A stretch of 33,914 nucleotides of DNA from an uncultured Eubacteriales bacterium (GTDB taxonomy: Bacteria; Bacillota; Clostridia; Oscillospirales; CAG-272). The stretch is taken from the NCBI GenBank assembly GCA_949747515.1, contig CATKFO010000074.1, positions 1 to 33,914 on the forward strand, given 5' to 3'. Of this stretch, positions 23,662 through 32,177 are shown piece by piece; the first letter of the stretch is position 1, and every line of letters starts with the position of its first letter. The translations under genes were made by a program, and so were the position numbers. The notes under the pieces were generated by a model. That model saw only the letters and a list, made by a program, of their open reading frames with translations, was not told the origin of the DNA and did not search any database.

Positions 23662-24885
23662 ATGGCGAAAGAACGCGAGCGACTCGAGAGCGCGGCTATA
23701 CGAGTGGACGGGGAGCTTCCAATACGTGAAAACAGATATTATAAGCGCGTTTCCGAAAGATACCGTACCGCCGGTTTTTTCCTCATATTGCTGTTCGTTC
23801 TTTTTCTCGGCGTAATGTTAGTGAAGTACGGCGAATATATTACGTATGATAATTTTGTTTATCTGATGAGAGATCTTGACAGTATAAGGGATTCTTCGGG
23901 GGCTTCCGATATTGAATATCCGTCTGCGGAGGACGGGACCTTCTCTTCTTTTAAGAACGGGCTTGCCGTTCACTCCGAAGGAGTATTTACGCTTTACGAT
24001 TCAACGGGCGTTTCGCTTACGACGAAAAATGAAAGCATGGCTTCTCCCGCGATGGCTGCGGGTGGAGAATATCTCCTTCTTTACGATATAGGGGGGCGAA
24101 GCTATTCTCTTTACAATTCGCTTACGCGGGTTATGTCTCGGCAGTGCGACGGGAATATAATTTCAGCGTCGGTCAGCGACGGAGGAGCTTTTGCCGTCAC
24201 ATCCGAATCCGATGAATCCAGATATGTGACGGAAGTATACGGCAAGGCCCTCAATAGAACCATGCGGATTTATATGGACAAATACGTAGTCGCCTCAGCC
24301 GTCAGCGGCGACGGAGACGCGATAGCAGTGGCGTCAGTTTCAGAAAATATGGAAGGATTCGGCTACGAGTTGTCGTTTTATAAGTCCGGGGAAGACAAGG
24401 CGTTGAAAACGGTTGAGAAAGCGATGTCTTTTCCTGTGACGCTCAGAGCGTTAAACGGAGGAAATTTCGTTTTGATTTGCGACGATGCCGTCAGATTTTA
24501 TTCTGCCGACGGAGACGAGGTGAAGACGAATTCCTTAGAGGGATTGTCTCCTTCTTGTTTTGACGCGACTCGTCAAGGAGTTATCGTTGTATGCCGAACC
24601 GAGGGAATTGGAGGCGAGAGCCGCGTTTACTCTTACGACTACGAGGGAAATATAATATTTGATAAAGTAATCGACATGAAATTAACCGGAGCCGCCGCCA
24701 CATGCCGCGCGGAAGACGAAACGGCCGGTTACGCTACGGACGGCGCCTCGGTTGTTAAGCTTGGCGAAGGCGAGCTTGAATCGGTAAATTCAGATGAAGA
24801 AATTCTCGCTATTACCGATACTGAAAAGGGACTTTTAATTTGCTCTAAAGACAAGGCGACGAGACGTTTTATACCTGACAATTGA
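23662..24885 (+). CDS. DUF5711-like membrane-anchored beta-propeller-like protein
   Basis: A 407-residue protein with a short basic cytoplasmic N-terminus, one transmembrane segment (about 37-55) and a large extracellular part of repeated short beta-strands (GEYLLLYDIGGRSYSLYN, SDGGAFAVTSESD, GDGDAIAVASVSE, NGGNFVLICDDAVRFY), which suggests a propeller. This arrangement and the CvpA gene next to it match what I recall of the DUF5711 family, which has no established function. AAAGGAGG lies 7 nt before the ATG. It may sense or scaffold something outside the membrane; that is inference. Confidence 0.7.
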   Translation: MAKERERLESAAIRVDGELPIRENRYYKRVSERYRTAGFFLILLFVLFLGVMLVKYGEYITYDNFVYLMRDLDSIRDSSGASDIEYPSAEDGTFSSFKNGLAVHSEGVFTLYDSTGVSLTTKNESMASPAMAAGGEYLLLYDIGGRSYSLYNSLTRVMSRQCDGNIISASVSDGGAFAVTSESDESRYVTEVYGKALNRTMRIYMDKYVVASAVSGDGDAIAVASVSENMEGFGYELSFYKSGEDKALKTVEKAMSFPVTLRALNGGNFVLICDDAVRFYSADGDEVKTNSLEGLSPSCFDATRQGVIVVCRTEGIGGESRVYSYDYEGNIIFDKVIDMKLTGAAATCRAEDETAGYATDGASVVKLGEGELESVNSDEEILAITDTEKGLLICSKDKATRRFIPDN

Positions 24886-24911
24886 TACATGGTCGTCCGG
24901 TATCTTATAAA
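24882..24911 (+). promoter_or_regulatory. Possible promoter upstream of cvpA
   Basis: TTGATA (24882-24887, overlapping the preceding stop) and TATAAA (24906-24911) are separated by 18 nt, 50 nt before the cvpA-like start. Confidence 0.4.
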
Positions 24912-24965
24912 AAGTACTCGCGGTAAGTTAGAAAATCTAATTTTGTAACAGGGGAGAAACTTAAA

Positions 24966-25688
24966 ATGAGTATAGTAATCGACGCGGTAATCATAGCGAT
25001 ATGTGTTTTTATTATTTTAGGATCGTGGAGGCGCGGACTTATTAAGTCTGTTATGGGACTTGTTAAGGGCGTTGTAGCGCTACTTGCGGCTTACGCGTTT
25101 ACTCCGGCTCTTTCTGAAATTTTTTTCGACAAGTTCGCGGTAAAATGGATATCTTCCGGAATTGAGAGCGACATCATCGGCAATACGGCGTCCGGAGGAA
25201 CCTTTGACTTGCAAAAGCTTCTCTCCGATATACCGGAATGGTTCGGTCAGATAATTGAACGCTACGGTTCGGACAAGAACAGCCTTGTTTCCGCTTTTGG
25301 CGACGTTAGCAGCGGAAGCGCCGACGATGTTTCCGCTCTATCGCGTTTTATAGCGAGTCCCGTGGCGGGGACTCTGGCTTCCGTGGCGGCGTTCGCCGTA
25401 ATATTTGTCGGAGTTTTTATTCTTCTTTCTTTCGTTACGTTCCTTCTCGACACGGTGTTTCATTTGCCGCTTCTTCACGGCGCTAACAAGCTTACCGGTC
25501 TTATATTCGGAATATTTGAAGCGTTTTTGGTCGCGAGTTTAATTAGTTTTTTGATATCCTCTCTATCCGTTTCCCTTGGGGCTGTGGACGGTTCCGTATT
25601 TGGAGAGCATATAGTGGAAAATTCTGTCGTGCTGAAATTTTTGTCTGAATATAACGTTACGAAAGTAATACGAAACGTTATAGGATAA
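24966..25688 (+). CDS. CvpA-family membrane protein
   Basis: A 240-residue protein with four hydrophobic segments (about 3-20, 29-47, 133-157 and 174-197) in the order seen in the CvpA/colicin V production family. The first is VIDAVIIAICVFIILGSWRRGLIKSVMGLV, whose R-x-G-x-x-K after the first helix is typical. A soluble loop of about 70 residues separates helices 2 and 3. CvpA proteins are linked to envelope integrity but lack a known biochemical activity. GGGGAG stands 9 nt before the ATG. It sits between the DUF5711-like gene and the Clp ATPase. Confidence 0.82.
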   Translation: MSIVIDAVIIAICVFIILGSWRRGLIKSVMGLVKGVVALLAAYAFTPALSEIFFDKFAVKWISSGIESDIIGNTASGGTFDLQKLLSDIPEWFGQIIERYGSDKNSLVSAFGDVSSGSADDVSALSRFIASPVAGTLASVAAFAVIFVGVFILLSFVTFLLDTVFHLPLLHGANKLTGLIFGIFEAFLVASLISFLISSLSVSLGAVDGSVFGEHIVENSVVLKFLSEYNVTKVIRNVIG

Positions 25689-25724
25689 TTATAATTAGGA
25701 ATAATTGAGAAAGGTTATATATAC

Positions 25725-28067
25725 ATGGTAATGTGTTCCAGATGCCATAAGAGAATGGCGGTGGTCTTTTTAACAAAGCTTGAAAACGGAGAATCGAAGC
25801 AGGAGGGACTTTGCATACGATGCGCGAAAGAGCTTGGTATAAAGCCTATAAACGATATAATAGAACAGTCGGGAATAGACGAGGAAACTATCGATAAGCT
25901 TGGCAGTGAAATGGAAGAATTCTTCGAAAACGGAGGAGATCCCGACGCTATGGAGGATATTTTCGGCGGCGTTGTTCCAGAGGATTCTTCCGATGGAGAA
26001 GGGAAGGCGCCAATTCTCGATATTGGAAAGCTTATGGGGGCTTTCGGCGGTAAACCTAAAGATAACGGGGGCGACGCTTCAAAAGCCTCGGATAAAAACG
26101 GCGGCAAGAAAAAAAGAAAATCTGAAGAAAGAAAAGAATACAAATACCTTTCCACATATACGCAGAATCTTACCGCGCGAGCGCGCGGAGGTCAGCTCGA
26201 CTGCGTCGTCGGCCGCGAACGCGAGCTCGAGAGAACGATACAGATTTTATGCAGAAGGCAGAAAAACAATCCTTGCTTAATCGGAGAGCCTGGAGTAGGA
26301 AAAACCGCTATAGCGGAGGCTCTCGCAATACGTATAGCCGCGGGGAAGGTTCCATATAAGCTTAAAAACGCCGACGTTTGTCTTGTAGACTTAACGGCGC
26401 TCGTAGCTGGAACTCAGTTCAGAGGACAATTTGAATCTCGGGTTCTTGGCCTTCTGAACGATGTTAAATCCAAGGGAAACGTAATTCTCGTTATAGACGA
26501 GGTTCACAATATAGTGGGCACTGGAGGAGCCGAGGGCAGCATGAACGCGGCGAATATACTCAAGCCGGCGCTGTCAAGGGGCGAAATTCAGATTATCGGC
26601 GCGACAACGCTTACAGAATACCGCAAGCATATTGAGAAGGATTCCGCGCTTGAGAGAAGATTTCAACCGATTACGGTAAACGAGCCGTCGGTAGCAGAGA
26701 CGATTTCTATTCTGAAAGGAATAAAGGAATATTACGAAAAATACCATGGGGTCGGTATTCCGGACTCTGTCGCCGCCTCGGCCGCTTCTCTCAGCGAGCG
26801 ATATATTACGGACAGATTTTTGCCCGATAAGGCCATCGACTTGATCGACGAGGCCGCCTCGCACGTATCTGTCAATTCTCTATGTATCAACGAGAGGCAC
26901 GAGCTTGCCGATAAGGAACGATTAGTAAGATTTCAGCGCGAGGAAGTCGACGGAAGAATAGCCTCCGGAGAGGAAGCGGATTCTGAGGAGTTATACCACC
27001 GTTCCGCTGAACTTAAGACGGAAGAACTGCGTATTGCGGAGCGTCTGTCCGAGCTTGATAGGGAATGCGGCCGGATACTCTTAACGGAGAGCGACTTGTG
27101 CGACGTTATCGAGATATGGACCGGTATTCCCGCCTCTACCATATCCGAGGACGAATACGTCAGGCTGGAGAAGTTGGAAGAACGCTTGACGTCTCGCATT
27201 ATAGGGCAGGAGGAAGCGGTCCGCGCGGTATCGCGCGCGGTAAGGAGAAACCGCGCCGGAGTATCTTATAAAAAGAAACCGGTATCGTTTATTTTCGCCG
27301 GTCCTACCGGAGTCGGAAAGACGGAGCTTGTGCGCGTTTTGTCGGAAGATCTGTTTTCACAGCCGGAAACGCTGATACGTTTGGACATGAGCGAATTTAT
27401 GGACAAATTCTCAGTGTCGAGAATTATAGGGGCTCCTCCCGGATACGTGGGCTACGACGACGCGGGGCAGCTTACTGAAAAAATACGCCGAAGGCCGTAT
27501 TCAGTGGTCCTTTTCGACGAGATTGAGAAGGCTCATCCGGACGTGCTTAATATTTTACTTCAGATACTTGACGACGGACGCGTAACGGACGCTCACGGCA
27601 AGCAGGTGAACTTTGAGAATACGGTTATAGTTATGACGACTAACGCCGGATCTGGAAACGCGTCTTCGCCGGTTGGTTTTTCCGGAGGCGCTGAATCGGC
27701 TCGCCGCGAAAAAACAATGAAGGCTCTTGCTGAATTTTTGAGGCCGGAATTTATTAACCGAGTAGACGAAATTATTACGTTCCGTCAGCTTGACAAGAAA
27801 GACTTTGCAAAGATAGCTCGTATAATGCTGGACGATCTTAAAAATGTTCTTGAAGCTAAAGGCGTTTCTTTCTCCGTTACGGAAGCCGCCGTGGAATATG
27901 TGGCGGAAAAATCGTATTCGGAAAAATATGGGGCGCGCAACATGAGGCGCTTTATACAGACGGAGCTTGAAGACGGGATAGCGGAAAAGATCATCGCCTC
28001 GAGAGGCAATATAGCGGCGGTATCGGCGGACGTTAGAGACGGCAAGGTCGTAATTTCAGCGGCATAA
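25725..28067 (+). CDS. clpE: ClpE-type AAA+ unfoldase with N-terminal zinc finger
   Basis: A 780-residue Hsp100 protein that unfolds substrates, probably for ClpP. In place of the double Clp_N repeat, the N-terminus has a CxxC-22-CxxC zinc finger (Cys4, Cys7, Cys30, Cys33), the hallmark of ClpE and related to McsA. A low-complexity linker (about 85-140) follows. D1 has Walker A GEPGVGKT (187-194) and Walker B VILVIDEVHN. A short middle coiled coil covers about 388-450. D2 has GPTGVGKT (526-533), VVLFDEIEKAHPDVLN and the sensor region TTNAGSG. VGF at 650-652 fits the ClpP-docking tripeptide. AGAAAGG is 10 nt before the ATG. No CtsR or CIRCE operator is visible upstream. Assignment to ClpE rather than ClpC rests on the zinc finger. 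Confidence 0.9.
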   Translation: MVMCSRCHKRMAVVFLTKLENGESKQEGLCIRCAKELGIKPINDIIEQSGIDEETIDKLGSEMEEFFENGGDPDAMEDIFGGVVPEDSSDGEGKAPILDIGKLMGAFGGKPKDNGGDASKASDKNGGKKKRKSEERKEYKYLSTYTQNLTARARGGQLDCVVGRERELERTIQILCRRQKNNPCLIGEPGVGKTAIAEALAIRIAAGKVPYKLKNADVCLVDLTALVAGTQFRGQFESRVLGLLNDVKSKGNVILVIDEVHNIVGTGGAEGSMNAANILKPALSRGEIQIIGATTLTEYRKHIEKDSALERRFQPITVNEPSVAETISILKGIKEYYEKYHGVGIPDSVAASAASLSERYITDRFLPDKAIDLIDEAASHVSVNSLCINERHELADKERLVRFQREEVDGRIASGEEADSEELYHRSAELKTEELRIAERLSELDRECGRILLTESDLCDVIEIWTGIPASTISEDEYVRLEKLEERLTSRIIGQEEAVRAVSRAVRRNRAGVSYKKKPVSFIFAGPTGVGKTELVRVLSEDLFSQPETLIRLDMSEFMDKFSVSRIIGAPPGYVGYDDAGQLTEKIRRRPYSVVLFDEIEKAHPDVLNILLQILDDGRVTDAHGKQVNFENTVIVMTTNAGSGNASSPVGFSGGAESARREKTMKALAEFLRPEFINRVDEIITFRQLDKKDFAKIARIMLDDLKNVLEAKGVSFSVTEAAVEYVAEKSYSEKYGARNMRRFIQTELEDGIAEKIIASRGNIAAVSADVRDGKVVISAA

Positions 28068-28298
28068 GGATGAGATAACCGTCCTTATCCGGCGTATGCT
28101 AGCCACGATATAAAGTTCTGCGCGGCGATTTAAACGATAAAGAACCTAGAAGCGTAAATTGAAGTTTTAGATTTTTGTCTTTTTTGTCGGCGGCGTCATA
28201 TGTTGTGAAATTTTGAGCATTTTGACGTTTTATATCCGAAGTCTCTTAGTTAATTAAAATAATATCGTTGAAAAACAAGAAAGGAGGGGGAACGACTC
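28068..28298 (+). other. Intergenic region between clpE and the P-type ATPase homologue
   Basis: A 231-nt gap. It starts with a weak 7-bp hairpin (28064-28070 and 28082-28088) that lacks a T-run, and ends with a strong ribosome site. A TTGACG at 28222 has no matching -10 at 17-18 nt, so I cannot place the promoter. Confidence 0.5.
28281..28290 (+). promoter_or_regulatory. Strong ribosome binding site deciding a TTG start
   Basis: AAGGAGGGGG at 28281-28290 stands 8 nt before TTG 28299. It is among the strongest Shine-Dalgarno sites in the window and fixes the TTG start of the P-type ATPase homologue. It is direct evidence that this gene is built to be translated. Confidence 0.85.
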
Positions 28299-31169
28299 TT
28301 GACCATAAAATATAACGAATGGCACCTTCGCGACGCGGAGGCTTCCGCCGCGCTTCTTAAGGTTGACACCGCGAGGGGACTCGACGAAAAAGAGGTTCAG
28401 CGGAGGCGGCGAAAGAACGGGCGGAACACAATATGGTATATACGCAGATCAAGGGGGGCGGAATACGCCGCGAGCGCGGCGGGCGACCTTATATCCTTTC
28501 TTCTTATTATCGCGGCCGTTACGGCGGCCGTTTTTGAGGGGAGCGAGGCCGCGCGTTCCGTATGCGCGATTCTTGCGGCCGGAATGCTTATAAGGACGCT
28601 GACGTATGTTAAAGCTCGCCGGATACTTGAGGAACTTGCCGACGAAGGGATACCCAGCGCTACGGTTCTTAGAAGCGGGACGGTACAAGTTTTAAGAGCG
28701 GACGAGCTTGTTGAGGGCGACGTTATTCTTCTAGGACCGGGAGATATAGTTCCTTGCGACGGCAGGATATTCTCAGGAGACGGCGTTAAAGTTATTGAAA
28801 AAGGCGTTACTGAAAACAGCTCTACGGTCGTTAAGGGGGACACTGTTATACTAACCGACAGCGGCAAAGACGTGCCGTGCGAGTTCAGAGTCAATATGCT
28901 TTTCGCAGGTTCTACCGTAATAGCCGGAAAATGCAGGATAATCGCAACGGCTTGCGGAGAAGACGCTCTTGTTTCTATGAAATACGGAGGACTGCTCTTG
29001 CCGTCGGGCGAAAAACTGCCGGTAACGGAGGCTCTTGTCAAATGGAGCCGCGCGTCTCGTCTTGTATTTCTTGGACTCGTTATATTTATAAGCGTTTTAT
29101 CTCTGTTTACTATGAGCGGAGATTCGTTCGGGTTTGCCGGAGCGTTTACCGACGCCGTTGCACTCGCTGCCTCGTCTTCAGCCGGATACCTATTTCTATC
29201 TGGATACATAACTCTGACTATACCGTTGAGAAGGATTGCACGCGGAGATTGTGGTATACGCGGCGGGAAGCGAGATGAAAAGCGTAAGTGGAATCCGCTC
29301 CCCAATGTAAAAAGGAGCACTATCGGACATGGCGCGGCGTCGGTTCGTTCTATTATTAGAAACGCGGCCGACGTTGAATCTGTCGCGGGGACGGAACTCC
29401 TCGTCGCCACGGACGCTTCCGTATTCAAGTCGGGCAGGTCGATTTATTCGTCGTACTATAAGGACGGGGAATTACACGCCGCCGAACCTGGAAATATTAA
29501 CGCGGAAAATTTGCTTTCCATAGCTTTGACAAGCGTCCGTTCCGGCTCAAGCGGAGCGACGTTATTTTCCGGAGGGGGCTCGGAAAAAAGGGACAAGCAG
29601 GTACTTCTTGAAAACAGCTCCGAAGAATTCGGTATGCGTGCGGTCGAACCGACGAAGCAGGGATCACATTATTCAAGCTCCAATGAAAACGGCGGATTTG
29701 TAAAGGGCGTAAGGACTAATACGTCTTCAGTCGTCGAATACAGACGAGAGGACGGACCTTCCGGCGATATCGATACCGTTCTCCTTGTACAAGAATCTGC
29801 GCTGACGGCCCAAGTCAGCGGAGACGTTCGGACTATATTATCGTACTGCGATTCGATTATTGTAAATGGAAGAGAAATTTTTCTTTCTTATGAGGAGAGA
29901 GCGCGGATTATATCCGCCGCAGATAAAATAGAGGCGAGCGGCGGCATAGCGATAGCCTTGGCGGAAAGAGAGTCTCCGTATAATTCCTTGAGGAGACTCT
30001 CCGTTATTCACAGTAAAATGAGATTTTTAGGATTCGCCGCGTTCGACGAGAAAGCTGAGAATGGATTAGAGGAAGCGGCGAGAATGCTTAAAGGTTCCGG
30101 CAAGAGAGTCGTCTTGCTGTCGTCAAATCCTGTAAGAGAGAAAAGATATCTTGAAAAGCGCGGAATATACGACGGATCTGAAAAGATAGTATCGTGCAAA
30201 GACCTGATTCGAGGCGTTATACCGGAGGGCAGTTTCATTGTTTGGACTCCCGCGTCAGGTTCAGACTCAGGTTCGGTCGACGCCGCTTTGAAAATGAGAA
30301 CGGCGATAGTACGTAAACTTGCCGATTCTATTCCGGGAATATGCGTGATAACATCAGAACCCAGCGAGGCCGCGATGATGGCGAAGGGAACGGTAGGAGC
30401 GGCTGTGAGCCGCTCGCGTAATAGGCCTATACCGCAGACTCTGAAAAGAAGGGCGAAAATTTCTATTTACCCTTCGGCTGAATATGAAGAAGGTTACGGA
30501 GGATTTTTTGGAGCCGTTAAGGCTATAGCGGCGTCGACGCTCGCCCTTGAAAATTTACGCCGCACGGCGATATTCACGCTCATGTCTCAAAGCGTAAGAA
30601 TAGCCTGCACGCTTCTGTGCGTAATCTTCGGCGGGAAAATTTCGATCACCGCCGCAATATTATTCTCAGGTATGATACTTGATTTTTTATCTGTTTTAGC
30701 TATTTCATTCAGAGCAAAACAAGACGAAGTCCTTGTCGGCGACGCAAGCGAGCGTGAAATTCCTGATTTGCGGCAGTCAATACGGAGATCGGGAATTGGA
30801 CTATTGATCGGATGCGCGGAGTTTGGCTTTGCTCGTCTCGTCGGCACGTTATTCCGCAGCTCTGATGGAGAGACGTCGGCGGTATTGGCTGTCGTTATGT
30901 TTTTAACGCAAGCGATTTTCCTTATCTTTACAGTATCGGGGCTTAACAAAAAGAGCCTCGCCGACAGCGCCGGATATCCGATCGTGTTAGCTGCGTCCGC
31001 GCTGGCTGTAGTTTTAATCGCGGCGTCTGCATCGGCGGCTTCATTTTTCGGAGTAGAAAGTCTTCCATGGCCGCAGCTCCTTGTTTCGCTTATATTTCCT
31101 GCGGTATCGGCTATAGCGACGGTTTGTTGGAAAAAGTTTAAAATAAAAAGGCGTCCCTCGGCGTATTAG
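28299..31169 (+). CDS. Catalytically degenerate P2-type ATPase homologue (pseudo-pump)
   Basis: The 956 residues align end to end with calcium-type P2 ATPases: cation-ATPase N-domain (5-45), M1-M2 (58-104), actuator domain (120-240), M3-M4 (251-312), P and N domains (345-705), M5-M10 (740-945). The catalytic motifs are all changed. TGES reads TENS (171-174). IPEGLP in M4 reads SAGYLF (294-299). DKTGT reads DASVF (372-376), keeping only the Asp. KGAPE reads QESAL (498-502), DPPR reads DEKA (583-586), TGD reads SSN (608-610), and GDGVND reads roughly SEPSEA (686-691). ATP-driven transport through the known mechanism should be impossible. There is no frameshift or internal stop, and the gene has a strong ribosome site and its own terminator. 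Function is unknown: perhaps a regulator, scaffold or sensor. Confidence 0.85.
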   Translation: MTIKYNEWHLRDAEASAALLKVDTARGLDEKEVQRRRRKNGRNTIWYIRRSRGAEYAASAAGDLISFLLIIAAVTAAVFEGSEAARSVCAILAAGMLIRTLTYVKARRILEELADEGIPSATVLRSGTVQVLRADELVEGDVILLGPGDIVPCDGRIFSGDGVKVIEKGVTENSSTVVKGDTVILTDSGKDVPCEFRVNMLFAGSTVIAGKCRIIATACGEDALVSMKYGGLLLPSGEKLPVTEALVKWSRASRLVFLGLVIFISVLSLFTMSGDSFGFAGAFTDAVALAASSSAGYLFLSGYITLTIPLRRIARGDCGIRGGKRDEKRKWNPLPNVKRSTIGHGAASVRSIIRNAADVESVAGTELLVATDASVFKSGRSIYSSYYKDGELHAAEPGNINAENLLSIALTSVRSGSSGATLFSGGGSEKRDKQVLLENSSEEFGMRAVEPTKQGSHYSSSNENGGFVKGVRTNTSSVVEYRREDGPSGDIDTVLLVQESALTAQVSGDVRTILSYCDSIIVNGREIFLSYEERARIISAADKIEASGGIAIALAERESPYNSLRRLSVIHSKMRFLGFAAFDEKAENGLEEAARMLKGSGKRVVLLSSNPVREKRYLEKRGIYDGSEKIVSCKDLIRGVIPEGSFIVWTPASGSDSGSVDAALKMRTAIVRKLADSIPGICVITSEPSEAAMMAKGTVGAAVSRSRNRPIPQTLKRRAKISIYPSAEYEEGYGGFFGAVKAIAASTLALENLRRTAIFTLMSQSVRIACTLLCVIFGGKISITAAILFSGMILDFLSVLAISFRAKQDEVLVGDASEREIPDLRQSIRRSGIGLLIGCAEFGFARLVGTLFRSSDGETSAVLAVVMFLTQAIFLIFTVSGLNKKSLADSAGYPIVLAASALAVVLIAASASAASFFGVESLPWPQLLVSLIFPAVSAIATVCWKKFKIKRRPSAY

Positions 31170-31183
31170 CCGGCGGACGTCTT
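31148..31183. terminator. Bidirectional terminator between convergent genes
   Basis: AAGGCGTCC (31148-31156) pairs with GGACGTCTT (31175-31183), with an inner CGGC/GCCG stem (31159-31162 and 31069-equivalent 31169-31172). T-rich sequence follows on the plus strand, and TTTTTATTTT on the minus strand. It overlaps the TAG stop at 31167-31169 and should serve both the ATPase homologue and the convergent phosphoesterase gene. Confidence 0.85.
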
Positions 31184-31235
31184 CTTTTCTGTCTCAATTC
31201 TGATCTTACGCGTTTTACATAAGTTAACGGAATAA

Positions 31236-32087
31236 TTATTCAGATTTTAACCTTATGAATACGATCTCTGGATCATTGTTGATTCGAAATGGGAATATGC
31301 TGTTTCCCAGGCCTCTGCTTACAATAACGGAGGTATTTCCGCTCCTGATTTCGCCTTCCGTATATTTTGGAAGAAATCCCTGCCCCGGCGCATAGATTCC
31401 GCCGACGGAAGGAAGACGTATTTGCCCCCCGTGGGCGTGGCCCGAAAGAGCAAGATCAACATTGAAAGACGCATAGGTTTCAATTAGCTCTGGACGATGA
31501 GACAGAAGCAGGGTAAAACCGCTCTGTTCGTCTAATGCGTACTCAAGCTCACGCGTAACCGCCGATTCGGCCGTAAGCGATTCTTCTCTCATTATGAATA
31601 GCGGATCGTCTATTCCGGTAATCTTAATGCTTTCTTCGCCGCGTTCAATGGCGACTGTTTCATTTCTGAGCGCTATAACTCCTATAGTCTTAAGCTGTTC
31701 TTCAAATTCCGGGTATTCGTCTATTCTCGCTTCGTGATTTCCGGGCGCGTAGTAAACCGGCGCGATATCTACGGCTTTTTCTGCAAATGTAAGAGCCGCT
31801 TCCGTTTCAAGACGACGAGAATCAATTATGTCTCCCGTTACGGCTATTATATCCGGATTTGACGCGCGCAGCTGAGTTATTAAGCGTTCTTGATCTTTTC
31901 CGAACGACGCTCCATGCAGATCTGAAACGTGAGCTATTGTAAAACCGTCGAAGGCCTTAGGAATTCTTACAGATTTGAATTCCTGTTCGGTCAGTTTTAC
32001 GTTTCCATTTTCATATATTACCCATACGAATGCGGACAGTATCAACGCGGCCGTGAAAATGAGAATTGAACGAATCTTTTTTTTCAT
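31236..32087 (-). CDS. Membrane-anchored metallophosphoesterase (YkuE/YaeI-like)
   Basis: A 283-residue calcineurin-like phosphoesterase with an N-terminal transmembrane anchor (about 6-25). The binuclear metal site is complete: SDLHG (Asp56, His58), TGDIID (Asp86), PGNHEA (Asn117, His118), LLSHRPE and SGHAHGGQIRLP. The last motif and the overall length match the YkuE/YaeI group of extracytoplasmic phosphoesterases, some of which act on lipid or cell-wall phosphates. The substrate is not readable here. GGAGG is 13 nt before the ATG. It follows the MGH1-like gene by 90 nt, with a hairpin between. Confidence 0.9.
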   Translation of the reverse strand: MKKKIRSILIFTAALILSAFVWVIYENGNVKLTEQEFKSVRIPKAFDGFTIAHVSDLHGASFGKDQERLITQLRASNPDIIAVTGDIIDSRRLETEAALTFAEKAVDIAPVYYAPGNHEARIDEYPEFEEQLKTIGVIALRNETVAIERGEESIKITGIDDPLFIMREESLTAESAVTRELEYALDEQSGFTLLLSHRPELIETYASFNVDLALSGHAHGGQIRLPSVGGIYAPGQGFLPKYTEGEIRSGNTSVIVSRGLGNSIFPFRINNDPEIVFIRLKSE

Positions 32088-32130
32088 GCGAATAAGAAAT
32101 ACCTCCGTAAAAATTTCGGTATATATTGAG

Positions 32131-32167
32131 TAAACGGCGGAGTTGTATTCTTGCGCCCCGCCGTTTA
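32131..32167 (-). terminator. Hairpin after the MGH1-like glycosidase gene
   Basis: A perfect 10-bp inverted repeat (32131-32140 and 32158-32167) with a 17-nt loop lies 11 nt after the stop at 32178. The T-run is short, so termination may be partial and the phosphoesterase could be reached by read-through. Confidence 0.55.
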
Positions 32168-32177
32168 TATTATGCTT

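Noticed and set aside
28064..28088. Hairpin after clpE as a terminator
   Set aside because: Only a 7-bp stem with an 11-nt loop and no T-run on the plus strand.
28397..29428. Long minus-strand open frame of 343 codons opposite the ATPase homologue
   Set aside because: It has no ribosome site or recognisable domain, and its Ser/Pro/Thr-rich composition is what antisense reading of the plus-strand gene gives. The plus strand aligns with a known fold.
28299..31169. Explanation of the ATPase homologue as a decaying pseudogene
   Set aside because: No stop or frameshift in 956 codons, hydrophobic segments and domain lengths are preserved, and translation and termination signals are strong. Only comparison with relatives could revive this view.
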